Part shown: positions 58,845-64,000 of the stretch, in pieces
Layout of the letters: each line of letters starts with the position of its first letter
Numbering within the stretch: position 1 is the first letter of the stretch
Source: Lutjanus erythropterus
Lineage: Eukaryota; Chordata; Actinopteri; Lutjaniformes; Lutjanidae
Direction of reading: 5' to 3'
Length of the DNA: 64,000 nucleotides
Assembly (NCBI GenBank): GCA_020091685.1
Contig: CM034605.1
Span: 26,485,010-26,549,009, forward strand
Position numbers and translations under genes: made by a program
Notes under the pieces: model-generated
Told to the model about the DNA's origin: nothing
Seen by the model: the letters and a program-made list of their open reading frames with translations, nothing else
The model's database searches: none

Positions 58845-59240
58845 TGTGATCAGGGGTCCTCAGGTGGTTCAGGTCTCGTCACATCAGATACCTTCGTCCA
58901 GGTGACCCCGCCGGGGTTGATCAAGCCCGGACTTGAATCCCAGCAGCAACCACCCTCTGATCAGCCCTTTTGCTCCAAAAAAACCCCCCAAAAAAACGGG
59001 ATGGCTTTCTTTGCAGCTTCAATCACATCCTCTTTGCTGCCTCTGTAATGCCCGCTCACTTGAGGACCTTGCAGAATGAGCACCCTGCTAAACCTCTGCA
59101 GCCAGCCTCTATGGGCGTCTTCCAGCTGCTGTCCTGGCACTTCTCCACTTTCCTGCACCTGAGGGTTCCTTCATCGGTTGAAGAATTTTTGGCTTTGCGC
59201 CCATTTTTAGTGACGGCCTCTCCGCCAGCAGTAGGTCACC
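58845..59240 (-). mobile_element. LINE 3' end (C-terminal tail after a REL-type endonuclease)
   Basis: The minus-strand frame from about 59150 reads KCQDSSWKTPIEAGCRGLAG, then SFCKVLK, stop, AGITEAAKR, then RFFGGFFWSKRADQ, with two stops. This matches the extreme C-terminus of fish LINEs whose ORF ends IEAGCRGFAG...AAKKRAI...LWIKR, just after a PD-(D/E)XK endonuclease. The 3' flank (58850-58920) is also typical. It is a 5'-truncated dead copy. Confidence 0.6.
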
Positions 59241-59294
59241 CAAATAGAGGGTCTACAATTTAAGTAGGAAATCTACATGATGTAATCATAAAGC

Positions 59295-59520
59295 AAAACT
59301 TTTCAAAGTGTTTATTGTCATATGCACAGTTAAAAAAAGTTTACTTGTATAATGAAATGCTTCCACTCTGAATGTCATTAAACAGTGAAACAGAAAAAGT
59401 TAAGAAACATCTAAAAAGAAACAGAAACATAAATAAAGATATCAGTAGAGATAACGAGAAAAGAACATGTAAGTAACTAAAGAACACTGTACAATTAAAT
59501 GAATGCAAATGTTAGAAATT
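59295..59520. repeat. Retroelement-type 3' tail (TTTATTGTCATATGCACAGT)
   Basis: TTTATTGTCATATGCACAGT and TATAATGAAATGCTT are typical of a dispersed fish repeat tail. No ORF. Confidence 0.4.
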
Positions 59521-60002
59521 TGTCTGGGCACTATATAAGTATTATATCGTATTGCAATATGAGACTAGATATCATGATGGATTTAGGATATTGTTATATT
59601 GTGATACAACATAAAAGTGTTTTCTGTACCTGGTATTGAAGGCTGCATTACAGTTAAGTAATTTTATAATTTTCTGAACTTTTCTAGCAGTCTTTTTTTA
59701 TTTGCCTACTGAGTTCACCTTACTGATGATTATCAAGAAATTTCATTCGGTACCAAGGCACCAAACATCATTTGTGATTTTTATTAATTTTATCCCCTTG
59801 GAGTACACGACATGTAGTCAGTCACAACCTACATGATCAATAGTTAACAATATCAACTGATATGAAACTTCACTATCGTGGTTTTTCAGCTACATCGCCC
59901 AGGCCTCACTAGAAAGACACCAATAGCAAGACCAAAATCTTCCTGCCTCAGCATACGATATGTTGCATAATAGTGGGCAGAGTTTGGGAAAGACCCTTTT
60001 CC

Positions 60003-60175
60003 TGTTTCACCCCCCAGGCACAAAGCCTGGTTCATGTTTTCCACTGTTTTGTGTGGAAGATCCTGAGTGGGCTGCACGGAGTTCTGACCTCAATCCTATC
60101 CAGCACCTTTAGGATGAGCTGAGAGGCTGACTGTGAGACTTATCACCCAACATTAAAGACCGAGCTTATGAATAA
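60003..60175 (+). pseudogene. Tc1-like transposase C-terminal remnant
   Basis: Read on the plus strand with frame changes, it retains the order of the C-terminal transposase end (WxxxVLxxxPDLNPIxHLxDELxxRL), e.g. CTGACCTCAATCCTATCCAG and CTTTAGGATGAGCTGAGAGG. It has several in-frame stops and is not functional. Confidence 0.6.
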
Positions 60176-60569
60176 ATCAAAGCCTTCGAGCCGGTTCAGA
60201 CTCCTGCACTTGCATGGCTTACTTTCCTCACTGCAAGATACATCCACTGCACCCTTTTCATTACGGCGGTGTACTTAAACTGTCAGTGCTGCACTCACAC
60301 TTTGGCTGCACACCTGCTGCTACATCGCTCACCTGAAAGTTAAGCTCTCACCTGCTGCTTCTTCCTGCTTCTGCTGTTTATACAGCTTTTCATAAGACCC
60401 ACCTCCACCTCAGCATCCACCTGTAGGCTCTGAGTCTACCATTGCCTCTGGGGGAAGTTATTATACAGTAACAGCAGATTAAGAACCATATTTTTGGAGT
60501 GAGATGTTCAGCACCTCACATATGGATGTAATATTCAGGTGTCTGCATATTTATGGCCATGTAGTGCAT

Positions 60570-63500
60570 GCCAATCTTAAGGACCAACTCCCTCTCGGGA
60601 TTCTGTGCTGAGTCCTCCTTATTCCAGGCTTGAAAACCTCCTCCTCCTCCTCCTCCTCCTCCTGGTGGTCCAAAGCTCCTGTGCTGGAGGTGTAAACATC
60701 AAGGCTGTGACTGAAATCACTCCATACCCTTTATCTAGTCCACTACACCATATAATGGGTTCACTATTTTAAAGCATTGTCCGAATGTATGGTGAGAATT
60801 ATTATACCCTGTATGGTGGAGCACAACACTCACCTGATGCTCTGGACCACTAGCTGCTGAGCTAATTCAGCTAACTAGCTAATGGCATTTACAGTTAGCA
60901 GTTACTCTTGTATGCTGGCCCCTATTTGTTTGTGTATGAATTCATCGGGTGGCCGAGTCTTACATATTGCACGTTTAAAGTCCCCCGCCACTGAAAATGC
61001 ATTTCAGATCCTGCTATTTTAACCCAAACCATGATTTCCCCCCTAAACTTGACAAAGAAGGGCAGCAGGGAAAATATTTATTGAATATATATGAAAAATA
61101 GTGGAGTGGATTTTTCACCGAGGGGAACTGAGTACATTTAAAGAATTTTTGGCCAGATAATATCTGACACAAATGATTTATTCAAAGCAGAGTATTTTTG
61201 TTTGTCTTGCAGCATGTCAGCATGGGGATCTTTTGTTTTTCTTGAACTGCTGACTTCAACTAAAATTAGCTGTTGTAGAAGACAAACAACTTTGCAGTCA
61301 AGACTTGTCAACTCCAAACTGTTTATATAGCTGGCATAAATACCTTCAGTACTTCTTAACTCTGGCAACATTTGTGTGTGTATTTATAATCTTGAAATAC
61401 AACATTTGGTTTCATTAAGTTGGCTTCTTTAGCTCAGCACATTGAGTTACTTGGCGTCATTCACATCGCTGTGCTAAACTTTAACAACAAACTGCAGTGT
61501 CAGGACTGACAAACAGGGACTTCTCCACTAGGGGGCAGTGTGTAGCCGGACATGATGGGAGCTGCAGTCTTTGCTGCTGATAATAGGAGACAAATAGTGA
61601 CACCGGAGCAGAAATCCACCAGGCAACAAAATCAGGAATGCTGCAGCTGCTTTGAAACAATTTAAAATGAGCTGGTAGACATCAAACAAACATTGCCGAG
61701 ATTGTTTTCATGTGTGTGAAATCAGCTTGTAATTACGACTAATTACTGATGCACAGACATAGGAAGTTGATCTTTGCCTGCAAACAGCTGTTTGATAAAA
61801 TGCATGAGTTTAAGTCAAGTGGAGATTAAAATTACAGTATTTGCTGCAGATTTCCTGTATGCTTATGTGTTTAGGTTTCGCTTTTATCCTCTGTGATTGT
61901 AAAGTCTAACCACTTTTAATCACTACACAGCCTGGTTTGCAGGCAGGATTATCAATAAGGACATGTTACACATCAGAGTACAAATAAACATGAGTGGATT
62001 AGTAAGAAGAGAAGTCAGAAGTTGCTTGGGATAATTGCACAAAGAGCTCACAGGGCTGGAAAATGCAGCAATGCTGCAAAATGAGCATAATTAGTTGTAT
62101 TCACTTTGAAAAAGGGCCATTCTGGGGTCAGATGTAAAAGATTAAATGTGTTAAGTCTGTGAGCGTGTTCTCCACCGAGTGCTACTGAAGCCCAAGAATC
62201 TGTGAGTTTTCATTCCAGCCAAACACTGCAGGTGATTACTCCCTGATTAGCACGAGGCACAAGCTCGTCTGTGAAATCAGCTGCTTTAATGTGTAGTTGA
62301 AATGAAAACCTGAACACTCTCAGGCTTCAATAGCACTTACAGAGGGAATAAATTGAAGGCCATTAACTGAAGTACATAAAATTCCCATAGCAAAAACAAT
62401 CTTGTACCATTAACCAACTTTGCAAAGTGGTTTTCAGCAGCTCAGCGTAGAAAAAAACCACCCAGATAGAGAGCCAGGCGAGTTTCTCGAGGGGACCCAA
62501 AGGTCAAACTCCATGAGGGGGCAGTGCCAGCAGATCAAAGGCAAGCTCTGGGTGTCTGCTTTGTACAGGAGTTACAGTCTGTCCCTGAAATGTTCAGGAA
62601 CGTTTCCTGCATGGGGTCTCTTGTGAATGGGAGCAGGGATCAATATTCAGATTCAGATTCAAATCTGTACTTCCAATTTCCCACCTAAGACCTGGTAACA
62701 TTTCTAGGAAAATGCCTGTACGGTTGTGTTGTGAGTGAAAGCAGTCACATTGCAGGGACAAACCTGTAAAGGGTTGTGTCCATCTGATGAAAGACAATCA
62801 CAAGACAACACTTGGAGTCACAATGACTAGTGCAGGTTTCACGTCAGTTGCACCGACCAAACGTCTTAACTAAGCGCAGTCTTGGAGATGCTGGCTCACG
62901 TGAACGCTCATAAGACTATGACTGTTGTCTAGCAGTGTGCATTTCTAGCATAAATTATCAACAGTCCTCAGCTGTCTAACTGATTTGTAGCTAATCATTT
63001 ATAATTTGCAGCAATGTTGTGGAGGATCAAAGAAAAAGAACAGGCATTTTCATCTTGCAGCGAGGTAAGAAAATGAGTAGAGCTGCAAAGCCGACACAAG
63101 AAAACACCGACTGCCAAGAAGATCAGCGTAAAAACTAATAAGAAGAAGCGGTTGACTTGCAGAGAAATGACAAATAAAAAAGATGGACAGATATTAGTGG
63201 ACACACTGTTGGCTTCAACTAATTTCACTAATTAACTAGTGGGCGCAATATCACCCGGCTCCCTTCAAAATTATTAAATTTTGTGAGTTAAGTGAGGAGA
63301 AACTTTATAAACTTTGAGAAGCTGTCTATGACAAGTTCTTAATTAATTGGGCCTTCTTGCAAATTTGGGAAATATTATACATCACTAAGTTGTTTATTTC
63401 TTTGTGTAAGAAAACATTGTGTCCATTCGTTCCAGCGCCTCATTAATTTCATATACAAGTCAGCTGGACAGATCGGTTCAGTGCACACTGTCACACAGTT

Positions 63501-64000
63501 ATTTCTGACTGAGTATCATTCATTTCCTACCTGTATTGCTTTGATTTTCCATGCAGCTCTGTTGAATAACTTGAGCATTAATGGCACAGAATAGAAGTTT
63601 TCTTTGACTAAAGGGTGTATATCTGTATAAATCAGCCCAGAGTTTGACTTTACGCCTGCTCCTGACTTCTTAGATTTACACTCGGCATTAGCGGGACAGA
63701 AGGCTTAAGTCTTGATGGTGCGACCTGTGTAACAAAGGTCAGACTTAGAATGCCAAGTTCTCACCAGCTTAGCTTAAGACCTGTTTTAAGGCCTGTTGAT
63801 ACAACTAGTCCCAGACATCCAACTGTTTTCAGCTATTTTAATGTTCCTTTTAATGTATGGAAAAAATACTCTTCTTGAAAACTTGTTGAAAGTAAGACCA
63901 CAAGACAAAAACAGAGCTTACAGCTCTAGACTCAAAAAACCCAACTGCTCACCTGCCATGTTTCTGAAAATAATCTTTTTGCTGCAAACACGTACATCCA
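60570..64000. other. Intergenic to the window end, no gene seen
   Basis: No ORF with a recognisable domain on either strand. 62080-62360 is non-repetitive with a few homeodomain-like sites. MAVS, which follows AP5S1 in human as I recall, is not detected here. Confidence 0.35.
60637..60663. repeat. (CTC)n microsatellite
   Basis: Nine CTC/TCC units. Confidence 0.9.

Larger units (their letters stand above)
57883..60569 (+). mobile_element. Decayed Tc1-like element with later insertions
   Basis: The left end ACACTGTCTTGCCAAAGTAT GTGGACAC and right end GGTGTCTGCATATTTATGGC CATGTAGTG are inverted and match the ends of a common fish Tc1-like transposon. At 60063-60160, TGGGCTGCACGGAGTTCTGA then CCTCAATCCTATCCAGCACC degenerately encodes the transposase tract WPAQSPDLNPIEHL with stops and shifts. 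The interior holds the MITE at 58318-58632 and the LINE tail at 58845-59240. The pairing of these two ends as one element is an inference. Confidence 0.55.

Noticed and set aside
59886..60077. 63-codon minus-strand ORF
   Set aside because: It lies within the decayed Tc1-like transposase, which is encoded on the other strand.
56500..64000. Possible mavs gene after ap5s1
   Set aside because: Looked for because of the human gene order, but no CARD-like or transmembrane-tail exon is visible in this interval.
1..64000. CRISPR arrays, rRNA or tRNA genes, operons
   Set aside because: No regularly spaced identical repeats with unique spacers, no cloverleaf with A/B boxes that I could recognise, and eukaryotic intron structure throughout.

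Overview
The window is nuclear DNA of a teleost fish, most likely a percomorph. The evidence is three vertebrate genes with GT-AG introns, long CA/GT microsatellites, and many short inverted-repeat transposons of the kinds that are abundant in percomorph genomes. There are no operons, CRISPR arrays, or recognisable tRNA or rRNA genes. Assignments come from reading the translations and comparing them with remembered families; no database search was possible.

Layout. (1) noto (floating head), the notochord homeobox gene, lies on the minus strand at 5023-6009: three coding exons, 252 residues, and a TATA box at 6141-6147. Its upstream side (about 6.3-10 kb) carries a duplicated ~200-bp block at 6875-7086 and 7759-7948, next to an array of copies of one dispersed repeat. 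(2) From about 10 to 34.3 kb I find no gene. The sequence is fragments of short transposons and microsatellites, with islands of non-repetitive sequence that could be regulatory. (3) cdc25b, the mitosis-activating dual-specificity phosphatase, lies on the plus strand at 34735-42640. I place 16 coding exons (583 residues), one of them an 18-nt microexon. Its promoter has three inverted CCAAT boxes, an E2F-like site and a CHR-like element, the usual layout of a cell-cycle promoter. (4) ap5s1, the sigma subunit of the AP-5 adaptor complex, lies on the plus strand at 51354-56491: three exons, 200 residues. From memory CDC25B and AP5S1 are also neighbours in human (20p13), which supports cdc25b over cdc25a. 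(5) From about 57 to 64 kb I see no gene. The stretch holds a decayed Tc1-like element (57883-60569) into which a MITE and a LINE tail appear to have inserted.

Mobile DNA makes up much of the non-coding sequence: a truncated Tc1/mariner copy with intact ends (48421-49147), a BED-finger hAT transposase relic (54840-55228), a small hAT element with an 8-bp target duplication nested inside a palindromic MITE (30601-31032), a REL-endonuclease-type LINE tail (58845-59240), and copies of several fold-back MITE families.

I found no convincing new biological system. The observations most worth following are the duplicated block and shared CTTTGAATG motif upstream of noto, the hairpin and short upstream ORFs in the presumed cdc25b leader, the cdc25b microexon, and the nested transposon structures.
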